A model generated the notes under the pieces. That model did not search any database. It saw only the letters and a program-made list of their open reading frames with translations, and had not been told where the DNA came from. A DNA stretch of 18,461 bases from Candidatus Egerieicola pullicola (GTDB taxonomy: Bacteria > Bacillota > Clostridia > Oscillospirales > Ruminococcaceae), in the NCBI GenBank assembly GCA_018712465.1, contig DVGY01000117.1, positions 1 to 18,461 on the forward strand, in the 5' to 3' direction. Shown in pieces: positions 1 through 8,128 of this stretch (position 1 is its first letter; the number at the start of each line of letters is the position of its first letter). The position numbers and the translations under genes were made by a program.

Positions 1-3000
1 GAATTCTTCGCGAACTTCGAAGTGTTCTACGCTGAAATCATGGCCTTCTGCAAAGAAAACGGCTATGACATCACCATTATCTCCACCACCGGTGCTCAGG
101 CCAACGACTCTGCTTACCAGAGCGGCTGGGAATTCCTGGCCGGCGAAAAGGCAGGCGGCGACTACACTGATAAGGTGACTACCGGTATGGATACCGTGGT
201 TGGCGAAAGCGGAAGCACTGCCGACCGCACCCATACTTGGTACGAGAAGGACAGCGAAACCGATCTGCCTCTGAAAGACAACTACATGGATACCATTGCG
301 GACGAACACTACTATCGTTCCAATGAATATCTGCTGAACAACACCGACCGTTACGATTACTACGAACGGGCCTACAACGAAGACGGCACCATCAACGATG
401 AGCTGTCCTCCAAGGTGTTCGTGGGCGAATACGCCTCCACCGATAAGAACACCCTCATGGGTGCTTTGAGCGAAGCTGCTATTATGACCAGCTACGAACA
501 GAACTCCGACGTGGTACGCCTGGCCGCTACCGCCCCCCTGTTTAACAAAGAGCGGGACGACAGCCTCTACCGTTGGACCCCCGACGTAATCTGGTTCGAC
601 AATGACAGCGTGTGGTTCACCCCCACCTACTACGTGCAGTCCCTCTTCCCCTCCAACCTGGGCGACGAGTTGCTGCGCACCGACTTTGAGTATCTGGATG
701 AGAGCGGCGAAATGAAGACCTTGCAGCCGGAAGGCGGCGTGATGCTGGCCAGCGGCAACGCACCGGTCACCATTTCCAAGGTCACCATCTACAATGCTGA
801 CGGCGGCGTGTACCAGACCTACGACTTTACCCAGATGGATGAAAATGCTCTGGAACTGGCTGGCTGGAGCGAACTGCCCAGCAGCACCGCTGGTTACACC
901 CTCACTGGTGAAGGCTTGAACCTGGCGGCTCAGACCTCCGGTTACAACGGCATTTACCTGAACACCGACGATATGCCTGCCAACTACAAAGTAGTTGTGG
1001 ACGCAACCCGTACCGCCAACGGCCCCGACGGCTTCTATGTTGGCGTTGGTGTCACCGACGTGACTCCTGACAGCGAAGACATGGTGGTTTACTCCATCAA
1101 CTATGGCGGAAATGCCACCGGCTTCAAAGTGTACAAGGACGGCGTGGAAGGCTACACTCTGGGCGACTACAGTGTAGGAACTGCCGCTGGCAACACCTAC
1201 CTGACCAACTATGAAGCTATCACCACCGGTACTCCTTACGAAATCACCGTGGATTACGGCACCACCACCAGTGCGGGTGTGGGCGAAGACGCCGTTGCCG
1301 TGGCTTCCGGCCGCCAGCAGCTCAACGCTTACTACACCGACGGCACTACTACTTCCAAGGTGCTGAATGCGAACCTGACTGCGGTCAACGACATGATCTA
1401 CAACTCTGTCACCAAGGACGACGAGTATGTGTACATCAAGTTGGTGAACGTGGACGGCTACAGCAAGACCACCGGCATCAACATTGATAACCTGGCGATG
1501 TCCGGCAAGGGTACCATGACCGTGCTGTCCGGTACCGAAGAGAATGTGAACACCGCCAACGTCAACACCGACGGCAACGAAGTAATCGCACCGATTACCA
1601 GCGACATCACCCTCCAGAGTGGCTCCACCACCATCACCCTGCCCGCTTACAGCCTCACTGTGCTGAAACTGGAAATCAGCGATGGCAACGTGGATGTGAC
1701 CATGGGCGGCAGCTTGGTGGATTCCAATAACCTGACCACCGAAGAAGGACGGGAAGGCTGGAATGGTTATACCGTTTCTGGTAATGGAGCAACCTATACC
1801 GAAGGTAACGAAACCATTACTGCGGATGAAAATGGTGTCACCTTCACTCAGATTGGCGGCAATAATTATTCTGTTGCTAACCCCTTAAAGGGTAATGTCA
1901 CCGACGGCTTTAGCGTGGTTCTGGATGTGGCTATTCCGGAAGGAGCCACTGTGGACAGCCGGTCCGGCTTGTTTGGTTTTAATAATCACGCTGCTTGGGA
2001 TCATTTCCAACTGAGCAACAATGGCTTGTCGATTTATGCGAATTCTGGCATAGCTAAGGAAGATCAAGGCGCAACTGGCAATCATTATTATGACATTGAA
2101 CGGGCTGAGGAAAAGGTTGACCTGACAGATGCTCAAGTGACTATGGCTGTGGATAAGACCAGCCTCAAGATTTATGTCAACGGTGAACTGGCTGCCACCT
2201 ATGAAGATGGCCAGCAGTATGGCTCTGCTTTGAACAATACTTATGTGAATGCAGTTACTTTGGGTGCGGCTAATGCTTTGGATTGGTTCAACCTTGGTAC
2301 TACTGCTGGCGACGGTACAACGTGGCAGTGGAATAACTCTTTGATGACCGTTTCTGCTGTCTCCTTCTACAACCGTGCATTGACCGCAGAAGAAGTATCT
2401 GCTTTGGCGGCTTACATCCCCTCCACCGGCGTTTCCATCGACGGTGAAGACTCCATTGAAATCACCCGCGGCGATTCCGTGACCTTGAACGCTACCGTTT
2501 ACCCGGTAGGCGAAGGCGAACCGGATCCCAACACCGGCAAACTGCCCGGCGCTGCCACCAACTCTGTGACCTGGTCCTCCAGCCATCCGGAAATCGCTAC
2601 CGTGTCTAAGACCGGTACCGTTCGTGGCGTAGCAGCTGGAGAAGCAACCATTACTGCTACCACAACCGAAGGCTTTACCGATACTGTCACGGTAAAGGTG
2701 AACCCGGTTCTGGTCAACAATGTCACCATCAACACGGCGGCGCAGACCATTGACCTGGGCGCTTCCCTGCGGATCAGTGCAACGGCTTCTCCCTCCAATG
2801 CCGACAACAAGACTTTGAAGTATGAGTCCTCCAAACCTGATGTAGCTACCATCAATGAAGAGGGCATCCTCACCACTGTGGGCGAAGGCACCACCACCAT
2901 TACCGTAACCAGCACCGACGGTTCTAATGTCTCCGATACTGTTGACATCACCGTCGAGGATTATGAACTGGAAAGCGTGGTTATCACCAACGCTCCCGAC

Positions 3001-5241
3001 TTTGAATTGGTAGTGGGCTCCAGCCTGCGGCTGCGCACCGAGGTTACACCCAGCGAAGCAGCGGTAACTATGAGCTACGAAACCTCCAATTCTGAAGTTG
3101 CCACCGTAGAAGGCGGTATGCTCTCCATCGTTGGTGTGGGCGAAGCCACCATCACCGTGAAGGCTACCAAGCTGGCGGATGCGAATGAATCGGTCAGCAC
3201 CACCTTGAAGGTCACCGCAGTGGAACAAGGCGATCTGGTGGCGGATTACCAGTTCAACGGCAATCTGATCAACGACGCCAACAAACTCCAGGAAGGTTCT
3301 TACCAGACCACGACTCAAGGCGACTTGGCTGTGGATCCTGAAACCGGAACCATTACCTTCAACTATTCCTCCGGCACCGGTTCTGCTAACCGGGTCCAGA
3401 TGGAAAACCCGCTGAAGGGCAAGGATCTGTCTGAAACTGGCTTTACCGTTGCGGTGAAGTTGGATCCCACCGCTGGAACAATTAACCAGTACGAAGGTAT
3501 CTGGGGCTTTGATGACGGCGCAGGCTTCTTTGGCTTGGGCGGCAACGGTCAGTTGTGGTTCAACGACTACAATGGCAACTACTACGACTTCATCGAAACC
3601 GCTGGAAACATTTCTGCCAACGACGGTATGGAACTGATTACTGTCACGGTCGATCCGGTTCAGGATCAGATTTACTTCTACAAAGATTCCACTTTGATTG
3701 AAACCGTTAAATCCACTTGGGTGGATGCAATCTGCACTCATGTTTCCAACATGAACTACTTCAATCTGGGTTGTGCTGCTACCGTATACTGGGGCACCGC
3801 AGGCTTTACCTGTGATTATCTCCAGGTCTATCAGCGGCAGCTCACCGATGCTGAGGTTGGCTATTTGGCCACTACCGGCAGCATCGAAGAACCGGAAACG
3901 GTGAATAAGAGCGCATTGGACACCATGGTGACCAAAGCCGCTATGATCGACGGTTCCATCTACACCCAGTCCAGCTGGACTCCCTTTGTTGAAGCACTGA
4001 ATGCAGCCACCGCCGTTATCAAAAACGAGCAGGCGACCAACCAGGATGTGCTGACTGCTCAGAACAACCTGAATGCAGCCATGGAAGGCCTGGACGTGTA
4101 TGCGCCCATCAGTACTCCGGAAGTGGATGTGGAATACACCTTCGACGGTACCTTGGACGCTACAACTGGTGATGCTGCTGCGGCAGAGTTGACCGGCAAC
4201 AAGGTTTACGTTGGAACTGACACCACCCCTGCAGCACCCGTTACCGCAGAAAAAGCGACCTTCGCCGCTGGTCCGGAAGAAGGGACCCAGGCGGTTCAGC
4301 TCAGCCCCTCTTTAGGTTACGGCTTGAAGCTGGATCTGCCCATCACCGACAGCACCTTCACCGTAAGCTTTGACGTTTCCTACGCGGCACTGTCCACCAG
4401 TTCTGCCACCATGCTGATCGCCAACGATACGTTGGATCAGTATTGGAGCAGCATTGGCCAGGGCTGGAAGACCACGATTGAAGAAACTCCCATGATTTGG
4501 AGCCGCGATCAGGCGAGCGACCAATGGATGGATCTGGTGTCTAGCAATGCAGGAATGGCTCTTGGCGAATTTGCAACCATCACCGCTGTGTTTGATAACG
4601 GAACTGGTTATCTGTACGTCAACGGCACCCTGGTAGGAACCGGCTCTGTGCCCAACGCCTATGGCGAAGGCACCGAAGTGTACCTGGGCGTCAACGCTTG
4701 GGATGCGATCCCCAGCGCCAGCGTTGCCAATGTTCAGTTCTATGACGAAGCTTTGGTGGCTCAGCAGGTAGCCTACGTGGTCAACGGCACTGAAATCGTT
4801 TACGACGAAACTCCCGCTGAAATCACTCCCATTACCGGCGAGGAATTGACCGCCACCCAGGCTGTGGTGCAGCAAGCCATTACCATCGCCCAAAAGTGGA
4901 CCGGCGATCAGCAAGACGCCCGGTATACCCTGCTTACCGCTCTGAATGAACTGGTGGCAGCTGGTGATGTGACCAAGATTACTTCCGAACAGGCAACCGC
5001 TCTGCAGGCCGCTCTCAACAACGTCATGGATTCCATGAAGGTGTTGGGTGACAAGAACGGCGACGGTGTGCTGAATGTTCTGGATGTGATGTGCATGGCT
5101 CAGTATGTGGTGGGCAGCGCTTCCAACATTGATGATCCCGACGTGAATAACGACGGCCAAGTCAATCTGCTGGATGTGATGTACCTGGCACAGGTAGTCA
5201 ACGGCACCTTGGACTATCCGGAAGAATCCGTAAGCGAATAA
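1..5241 (+). CDS. Modular dockerin-bearing alpha-L-arabinofuranosidase (GH51-like), 5' truncated by window
   Basis: The frame is open from base 1, so the start, signal peptide and most of the catalytic barrel lie outside; 1746 residues are visible. Residues 1-280 look like the end of a GH51 alpha-L-arabinofuranosidase: the DEHYY stretch, then VFVGEYA with the likely nucleophile Glu143, then YAPLF-like and PDVIWFDN blocks. The acid/base Glu should lie just upstream of the window. About 283-430 is a probable beta-sandwich insertion, and 465-560 the C-terminal arabinofuranosidase domain. Then follow LamG-like module 1 (564-804), three BIG2 Ig-like repeats (807-903, 904-989, 990-1078), LamG 2 (1079-1295), FIVAR (1298-1366), LamG 3 (1370-1600), a helical linker and a type I dockerin (1683-1736) with two intact calcium loops. 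No sorting signal follows the dockerin. Role by family: releases arabinose from arabinoxylan or arabinan outside the cell. Cohesin docking is inferred; no scaffoldin is in the window. Confidence 0.88.
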   Translation, partial: EFFANFEVFYAEIMAFCKENGYDITIISTTGAQANDSAYQSGWEFLAGEKAGGDYTDKVTTGMDTVVGESGSTADRTHTWYEKDSETDLPLKDNYMDTIADEHYYRSNEYLLNNTDRYDYYERAYNEDGTINDELSSKVFVGEYASTDKNTLMGALSEAAIMTSYEQNSDVVRLAATAPLFNKERDDSLYRWTPDVIWFDNDSVWFTPTYYVQSLFPSNLGDELLRTDFEYLDESGEMKTLQPEGGVMLASGNAPVTISKVTIYNADGGVYQTYDFTQMDENALELAGWSELPSSTAGYTLTGEGLNLAAQTSGYNGIYLNTDDMPANYKVVVDATRTANGPDGFYVGVGVTDVTPDSEDMVVYSINYGGNATGFKVYKDGVEGYTLGDYSVGTAAGNTYLTNYEAITTGTPYEITVDYGTTTSAGVGEDAVAVASGRQQLNAYYTDGTTTSKVLNANLTAVNDMIYNSVTKDDEYVYIKLVNVDGYSKTTGINIDNLAMSGKGTMTVLSGTEENVNTANVNTDGNEVIAPITSDITLQSGSTTITLPAYSLTVLKLEISDGNVDVTMGGSLVDSNNLTTEEGREGWNGYTVSGNGATYTEGNETITADENGVTFTQIGGNNYSVANPLKGNVTDGFSVVLDVAIPEGATVDSRSGLFGFNNHAAWDHFQLSNNGLSIYANSGIAKEDQGATGNHYYDIERAEEKVDLTDAQVTMAVDKTSLKIYVNGELAATYEDGQQYGSALNNTYVNAVTLGAANALDWFNLGTTAGDGTTWQWNNSLMTVSAVSFYNRALTAEEVSALAAYIPSTGVSIDGEDSIEITRGDSVTLNATVYPVGEGEPDPNTGKLPGAATNSVTWSSSHPEIATVSKTGTVRGVAAGEATITATTTEGFTDTVTVKVNPVLVNNVTINTAAQTIDLGASLRISATASPSNADNKTLKYESSKPDVATINEEGILTTVGEGTTTITVTSTDGSNVSDTVDITVEDYELESVVITNAPDFELVVGSSLRLRTEVTPSEAAVTMSYETSNSEVATVEGGMLSIVGVGEATITVKATKLADANESVSTTLKVTAVEQGDLVADYQFNGNLINDANKLQEGSYQTTTQGDLAVDPETGTITFNYSSGTGSANRVQMENPLKGKDLSETGFTVAVKLDPTAGTINQYEGIWGFDDGAGFFGLGGNGQLWFNDYNGNYYDFIETAGNISANDGMELITVTVDPVQDQIYFYKDSTLIETVKSTWVDAICTHVSNMNYFNLGCAATVYWGTAGFTCDYLQVYQRQLTDAEVGYLATTGSIEEPETVNKSALDTMVTKAAMIDGSIYTQSSWTPFVEALNAATAVIKNEQATNQDVLTAQNNLNAAMEGLDVYAPISTPEVDVEYTFDGTLDATTGDAAAAELTGNKVYVGTDTTPAAPVTAEKATFAAGPEEGTQAVQLSPSLGYGLKLDLPITDSTFTVSFDVSYAALSTSSATMLIANDTLDQYWSSIGQGWKTTIEETPMIWSRDQASDQWMDLVSSNAGMALGEFATITAVFDNGTGYLYVNGTLVGTGSVPNAYGEGTEVYLGVNAWDAIPSASVANVQFYDEALVAQQVAYVVNGTEIVYDETPAEITPITGEELTATQAVVQQAITIAQKWTGDQQDARYTLLTALNELVAAGDVTKITSEQATALQAALNNVMDSMKVLGDKNGDGVLNVLDVMCMAQYVVGSASNIDDPDVNNDGQVNLLDVMYLAQVVNGTLDYPEESVSE

Positions 5242-5276
5242 TCATCGCTTTTTACAAATTCATCGTTTGAGTTTGG

Positions 5277-5310
5277 GTTCGCCTCTCTGAAAAGGGAGGC
5301 GAACTTTTTT
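5277..5310 (+). terminator. Rho-independent terminator of the arabinofuranosidase gene
   Basis: An 11-bp stem (arms 5277-5287 and 5294-5304, one G-U pair) with a 6-nt loop is followed directly by six T residues. It lies 35 bases after the stop codon and 14 bases before the tRNA promoter, so it insulates the two units. Confidence 0.93.
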
Positions 5311-5323
5311 GTTTGCTTAGACG

Positions 5324-5352
5324 TTGACAAGCCGGGCGGCAGCGGGTATAAT
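5324..5352 (+). promoter_or_regulatory. SigA promoter of tRNA-Leu
   Basis: A perfect -35 TTGACA (5324-5329) and a perfect -10 TATAAT (5347-5352) are separated by 17 bases. The tRNA begins 9 bases after the -10 box, as expected for a strong stable-RNA promoter. Confidence 0.93.
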
Positions 5353-5361
5353 ATACCTGTT

Positions 5362-5450
5362 GCCGGAGTGGCGGAATTGGCAGACGCCCGGGACTTAAAA
5401 TCCCGTGGGCAGTAATGCCCGTGCCGGTTCGACCCCGGTCTCCGGCACCA
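5362..5450 (+). tRNA. tRNA-Leu (anticodon UAA)
   Basis: The 7-bp acceptor stem pairs GCCGGAG (5362-5368) with CTCCGGC (5440-5446), followed by discriminator A and an encoded CCA. The anticodon stem CGGGA/TCCCG encloses the loop CTTAAAA, giving anticodon UAA, which reads UUA. The long variable arm typical of leucine tRNAs and a GGTTCGACCCC T-arm are present. It has its own promoter and terminator and appears monocistronic. Confidence 0.97.
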
Positions 5451-5453
5451 AAG

Positions 5454-5484
5454 CCGTCGTGGATAACCTTCACGACGGTTTTTT
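5454..5484 (+). terminator. Terminator of tRNA-Leu
   Basis: A perfect 8-bp stem CCGTCGTG/CACGACGG (5454-5461 and 5471-5478) with a 9-nt loop is followed by six T. I see no clear promoter between it and the acetyltransferase gene, so read-through may supply some downstream transcription. Confidence 0.9.
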
Positions 5485-5501
5485 GTTTGAAAAAGGAGAG
5501 G

Positions 5502-5543
5502 ATGGCGGTGAAGCGCTGCATCGTAGTAGCCGGAATGGTCTGA
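5502..5543 (+). CDS. Possible 13-residue leader peptide or gene remnant
   Basis: An AAAGGAG-like ribosome binding site (5493-5499) precedes a short frame, MAVKRCIVVAGMV then stop. A GTG at 5508 would give an 11-residue version with better spacing. It sits 24 bases ahead of the acetyltransferase, where inducible resistance genes often carry leader peptides, but I could not find a convincing alternating hairpin. It could equally be the leftover 5' end of a lost gene. Function unknown. Confidence 0.25.
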   Translation: MAVKRCIVVAGMV

Positions 5544-5567
5544 TTGAAATAAGTAAGGAGGATTTCT

Positions 5568-6218
5568 ATGACGATTCCGGCAAATAAATGGTATCCCCAC
5601 CCAGGAGATACGCAAACAATTTATCTGCGCCAGGCCATCACTGACCCGGCGATTTCGGTGGGTGAATACACCATTTACAACGATTTTGTGCACGACCCCG
5701 CCGAATTTGAAAAGAACAATGTACTGTACCATTACCCTATCCACCAAGAACGATTGGTGATTGGGAAATTTTGTTCCATTGCCTGCGGGGCCAAGTTTTT
5801 GTTTAATTGTGCCAATCATGATCTCGATTCCTTATCCACCTATACGTTTCCTCTGTTTTACCAAGAATGGGGCCTGGATAAAGAAAACATCACCCAAGCC
5901 TGGAAGGACAAAGGAGATATTATCCTGGGCAACGATGTGTGGATTGGATTTGAAGCGGTGATTTTGGCTGGAGTGACCATTGGGGACGGCGCCGTTGTGG
6001 GCGCTCGTGCGGTGGTGACCAAAGATGTTCCGCCCTACACCATCGTAGGCGGTGTGCCGGCGCAACCCATCCGCAGACGGTTTTCAGAGGAAACTATCGC
6101 TGGGCTGGAAAAACTTTGCTGGTGGGATTGGCCGGAGGATTGGATTCGGCAGAATATCCATGCTATTCAAACCGGACAGTTGGAACTGCTGGAGGAGTTT
6201 GCTGCCCGGCATGGATGA
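5568..6218 (+). CDS. Xenobiotic/O-acetyltransferase, Vat-CatB hexapeptide family
   Basis: This 216-residue protein matches the length of the xenobiotic acetyltransferase branch of left-handed beta-helix enzymes, which includes streptogramin A and type B chloramphenicol acetyltransferases. Hexapeptide repeats cover about residues 62-80 and 116-165 (IGKFCS, LGNDVWIG, VTIGDGAVVGARAVVTKDV). The NHDLDSLSTYTFPLF segment supplies His84, the position of the family's catalytic histidine, in the inserted loop. GGVPAQPIRRRF near the C-terminus is typical of acetyl-CoA-binding coils. The start is fixed by AAGGAGG (5555-5561) 6 bases upstream. It sits 24 bases before a nucleotidyltransferase gene, likely co-transcribed. 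The substrate cannot be told from sequence; many chromosomal members are not resistance enzymes. Confidence 0.88.
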   Translation: MTIPANKWYPHPGDTQTIYLRQAITDPAISVGEYTIYNDFVHDPAEFEKNNVLYHYPIHQERLVIGKFCSIACGAKFLFNCANHDLDSLSTYTFPLFYQEWGLDKENITQAWKDKGDIILGNDVWIGFEAVILAGVTIGDGAVVGARAVVTKDVPPYTIVGGVPAQPIRRRFSEETIAGLEKLCWWDWPEDWIRQNIHAIQTGQLELLEEFAARHG

Positions 6219-6242
6219 TTGCCGGCTGAGAAAGGAGCTGTC

Positions 6243-6947
6243 ATGGATCATTTTTTGGAGTCTTGGTGGGAAGTCTATCAAGCCGCTGTTCAAACGCGAT
6301 TTGCTGGGCGGATTTGGTTTTTAGGCTTGCAGGGCAGTTATGCCCGGGGAGAAGCAACTGCGGAAAGCGACATTGACCCGGTGTTGATTTTGGATCGGGT
6401 TGATACTGCAGATCTGCTGGCATACAGTCAACTGCTGGATCAGCTGCCGGAACGAGAAAAATGCTGTGGCTTTTGCGCCGGTAAGGAGGAACTGCTGCAT
6501 TGGGAACCCTGGGATCTGTTTCAGCTGTACTACGACACCAAGCCCATCCTGGGCACTTTAGAGCCGCTGTTGGAACGAATTGGATTAAAGGATGTGGAAC
6601 AGGCGGTGCATCTGTCTGCCTGTAACCTTTACCATCTTTGTGCTCGCAATTTAATTCATGAAAAAGAGGAGTCTATCCTGCGCAAAGGATACAAGGCGGC
6701 GGTATTTGCCCTTTCCGCTGTTGATTATCTGCGGCAAGGCAGCTATTGCTCTGAAAAACAGCAACTGAGAAATCGTTTGGAAGGGCTGGATCGAGAGCTT
6801 TTAGAGGAAGCAATCGCCCTGCGCCAGAAAGGTGCGCTATCCCATGAAGAATGGATTCGGCTTTCGGATCTGTTGCTTCGATGGGCTTCCAACCAGATTT
6901 GTTTGGAAGTGGAATTCGGTACTCCTTTGAGTGAAAAGCCGGTCTAG
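6243..6947 (+). CDS. MNT-fold nucleotidyltransferase domain protein
   Basis: This 234-residue protein carries the polymerase-beta-type nucleotidyltransferase motif GSYARG (31-36), then SDID with Asp43 and Asp45 as the probable metal ligands. The C-terminal two thirds is helical, as in small aminoglycoside adenylyltransferase-like and MNT/HEPN-type proteins. The ATG at 6243 is chosen because AAAGGAG (6231-6237) lies 5 bases upstream; an upstream in-frame TTG (6219) has no such site. It follows the acetyltransferase within 24 bases and ends before a convergent gene. No HEPN toxin partner is adjacent. A drug-modifying or regulatory nucleotidyl transfer role is possible, but the substrate is unknown. 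Confidence 0.8.
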   Translation: MDHFLESWWEVYQAAVQTRFAGRIWFLGLQGSYARGEATAESDIDPVLILDRVDTADLLAYSQLLDQLPEREKCCGFCAGKEELLHWEPWDLFQLYYDTKPILGTLEPLLERIGLKDVEQAVHLSACNLYHLCARNLIHEKEESILRKGYKAAVFALSAVDYLRQGSYCSEKQQLRNRLEGLDRELLEEAIALRQKGALSHEEWIRLSDLLLRWASNQICLEVEFGTPLSEKPV

Positions 6948-6971
6948 GCTATTTTTTGAGAGAAACAAAAA

Positions 6972-7003
6972 GGTCCTCTGCTTCTGTGATGAGGCAGGGG
7001 ATT
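6972..7003. terminator. Possible shared terminator between convergent genes
   Basis: A stem of up to 10 bp (GGTCCTCTGC at 6972-6981 with GCAGGGGATT at 6994-7003, three G-U pairs on the plus strand) has a 12-nt loop. On the minus strand the stem is weaker, with mismatches, but is followed by TTTTTGTTT. It lies between the nucleotidyltransferase and the convergent esterase. Confidence 0.45.
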
Positions 7004-7009
7004 CTTGCG

Positions 7010-7924
7010 TTATAATGTCTTTTTTAGGAAGTGAATTCGATGGCGAATACTTTGCTGGGTAATGGGGGAGTTTAGGCAGAAATCGTAGCCGTGGATGGTG
7101 CCCTTGGTTTCATAAAGGGTGACGTAGCCGCCGTACTGTTTCAAACGCTGAGCATAGAGCAGGCCTTCGTCGTGCAGGCAGTCAAATTCTGCGGTTTCCA
7201 GATAGGTGGGCGGAATTTTGCTGGGCAAAGGTGCGGTCATGGGGGAAGCGGCTTGGTGCTCCAAAGGGGAAGTTCCATCTAGATACCAATTCCACATTTT
7301 GGCATTGTTTTTACTGTTCCACATAGGGGTATCCTGATACCGGCGGATGGAATCCGTATTTTGTGCTGCATCTAGGACGGGGTAAAGCAGCATTTGTCCT
7401 TTGGGCGGAGGAAGCTCTTTCCAATCCGCTCCCACCACATAGGTGGCCAATACTGCACCGGCACTGTCTCCCGCCACCAAAATCCGGTGAGGGTCAATGC
7501 CAAACTGAGACCCGGATGAGGCTAAGAAGCGGTAGCAGCACAAAGCATCCTCTTTGGCTGCGGGATAAGAGTAGCTTGGCAGCAGATGGTAGTCGGGGAA
7601 TAACACCTTGCATCCTGTCTCCCTGGCATAGAGCATGGCTAGCTTTTTGTGATAGGGAGCTGCCCGATAGCCAAATCCTCCTCCGTGAAACAGCAGCAGG
7701 CAGGGCAAAAGGCCGGAACCGCTTTTAGGAGAAAAGAGGGTGGCCGGTATAGGAAGACTTTGAAACCCGGCAAGCAGGAGTTGGTTGGCAGTGAGGGCTT
7801 GGTCCAGAGGGATGCAGCGCAACAACAATTTTTGCACCGGCCCTGCCAAACGGAACAGCGGCTTGGAATAAGGCATTTTTCGATTGATTCTTTTAAAATA
7901 CGGGGAGATGGGGTAGTTGGTCAT
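7010..7924 (-). CDS. Alpha/beta hydrolase, hormone-sensitive-lipase-like esterase
   Basis: This 304-residue protein has the hallmarks of bacterial HSL (family IV) esterases: oxyanion-hole HGGGF (80-84), nucleophile elbow GDSAG with Ser154, the probable acid Asp248 in TAEFDCLHDEG, and His278 in GTIHGYD. No signal peptide is evident, so it probably hydrolyses short-chain esters in the cytoplasm. The ATG at 7924 is preferred, since a GGGAG-type site lies about 8 bases upstream; an in-frame TTG five codons earlier overlaps that site. The gene converges on the nucleotidyltransferase and lies downstream of tRNA-Arg on the same strand, beyond that tRNA's terminator. No clear promoter of its own was seen. 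Acetyl-xylan or similar deacetylation is possible but unproven. Confidence 0.88.
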   Translation of the reverse strand: MTNYPISPYFKRINRKMPYSKPLFRLAGPVQKLLLRCIPLDQALTANQLLLAGFQSLPIPATLFSPKSGSGLLPCLLLFHGGGFGYRAAPYHKKLAMLYARETGCKVLFPDYHLLPSYSYPAAKEDALCCYRFLASSGSQFGIDPHRILVAGDSAGAVLATYVVGADWKELPPPKGQMLLYPVLDAAQNTDSIRRYQDTPMWNSKNNAKMWNWYLDGTSPLEHQAASPMTAPLPSKIPPTYLETAEFDCLHDEGLLYAQRLKQYGGYVTLYETKGTIHGYDFCLNSPITQQSIRHRIHFLKKTL

Positions 7925-7980
7925 GGCTGTAGCTCCCAATTTTGATCGGCTCCAATGTGGAGAAAAAATTCATGCAGATA

Positions 7981-8010
7981 AAAGAAAAAGGCAAGCCATT
8001 TCGACTTGCC
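7981..8010 (-). terminator. Terminator of tRNA-Arg (minus strand)
   Basis: Read on the minus strand, GGCAAGTC (8010-8003) pairs with GGCTTGCC (7997-7990) through 8 bp including one G-U, with a 5-nt loop, followed by TTTTTCTTTT. It begins 7 bases after the CCA end of the tRNA. Confidence 0.88.
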
Positions 8011-8017
8011 TCGTTCT

Positions 8018-8094
8018 TGGTACGCCAGAAGGGATTCGAACCCCCGACCTTTTGGTTCGTAGCCAAACACTCTATCCAACTGAGCTACTGGCGC
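8018..8094 (-). tRNA. tRNA-Arg (anticodon ACG)
   Basis: On the minus strand the acceptor stem GCGCCAG pairs with CTGGCGT (terminal G-U), followed by A and an encoded CCA. The D-arm GCTCAGTTGGATAGAGT and T-arm GGGGGTTCGAATCCC are canonical. The anticodon stem TTTGG/CCAAA encloses CTACGAA, giving anticodon ACG (inosine-modified, reads CGN). It has its own promoter and terminator. Confidence 0.97.
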
Positions 8095-8128
8095 ACACTT
8101 TATTGTAGTTCTTTTCAGAACATTGTTT

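Noticed and set aside
1885..3741. 618-codon open frame on the minus strand inside the arabinofuranosidase gene
   Set aside because: It is antisense to clear LamG and BIG2 modules, gives low-complexity sequence with no recognisable domain, and has no convincing ribosome binding site. Long antisense frames arise from codon bias in the real gene.
4312..5160. 282-codon minus-strand open frame over LamG 3 and the dockerin
   Set aside because: Antisense shadow of the plus-strand gene, His/Gly-rich and without a recognisable family.
5214..5819. Minus-strand frames crossing tRNA-Leu with a peptide resembling many annotated hypothetical proteins
   Set aside because: They translate the antisense of the tRNA gene, a well-known false gene source.
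5362..8094. Integrative island between the two tRNA genes
   Set aside because: The accessory genes invite the idea, but there is no integrase, no repeated tRNA 3' end and no obvious attachment repeat.
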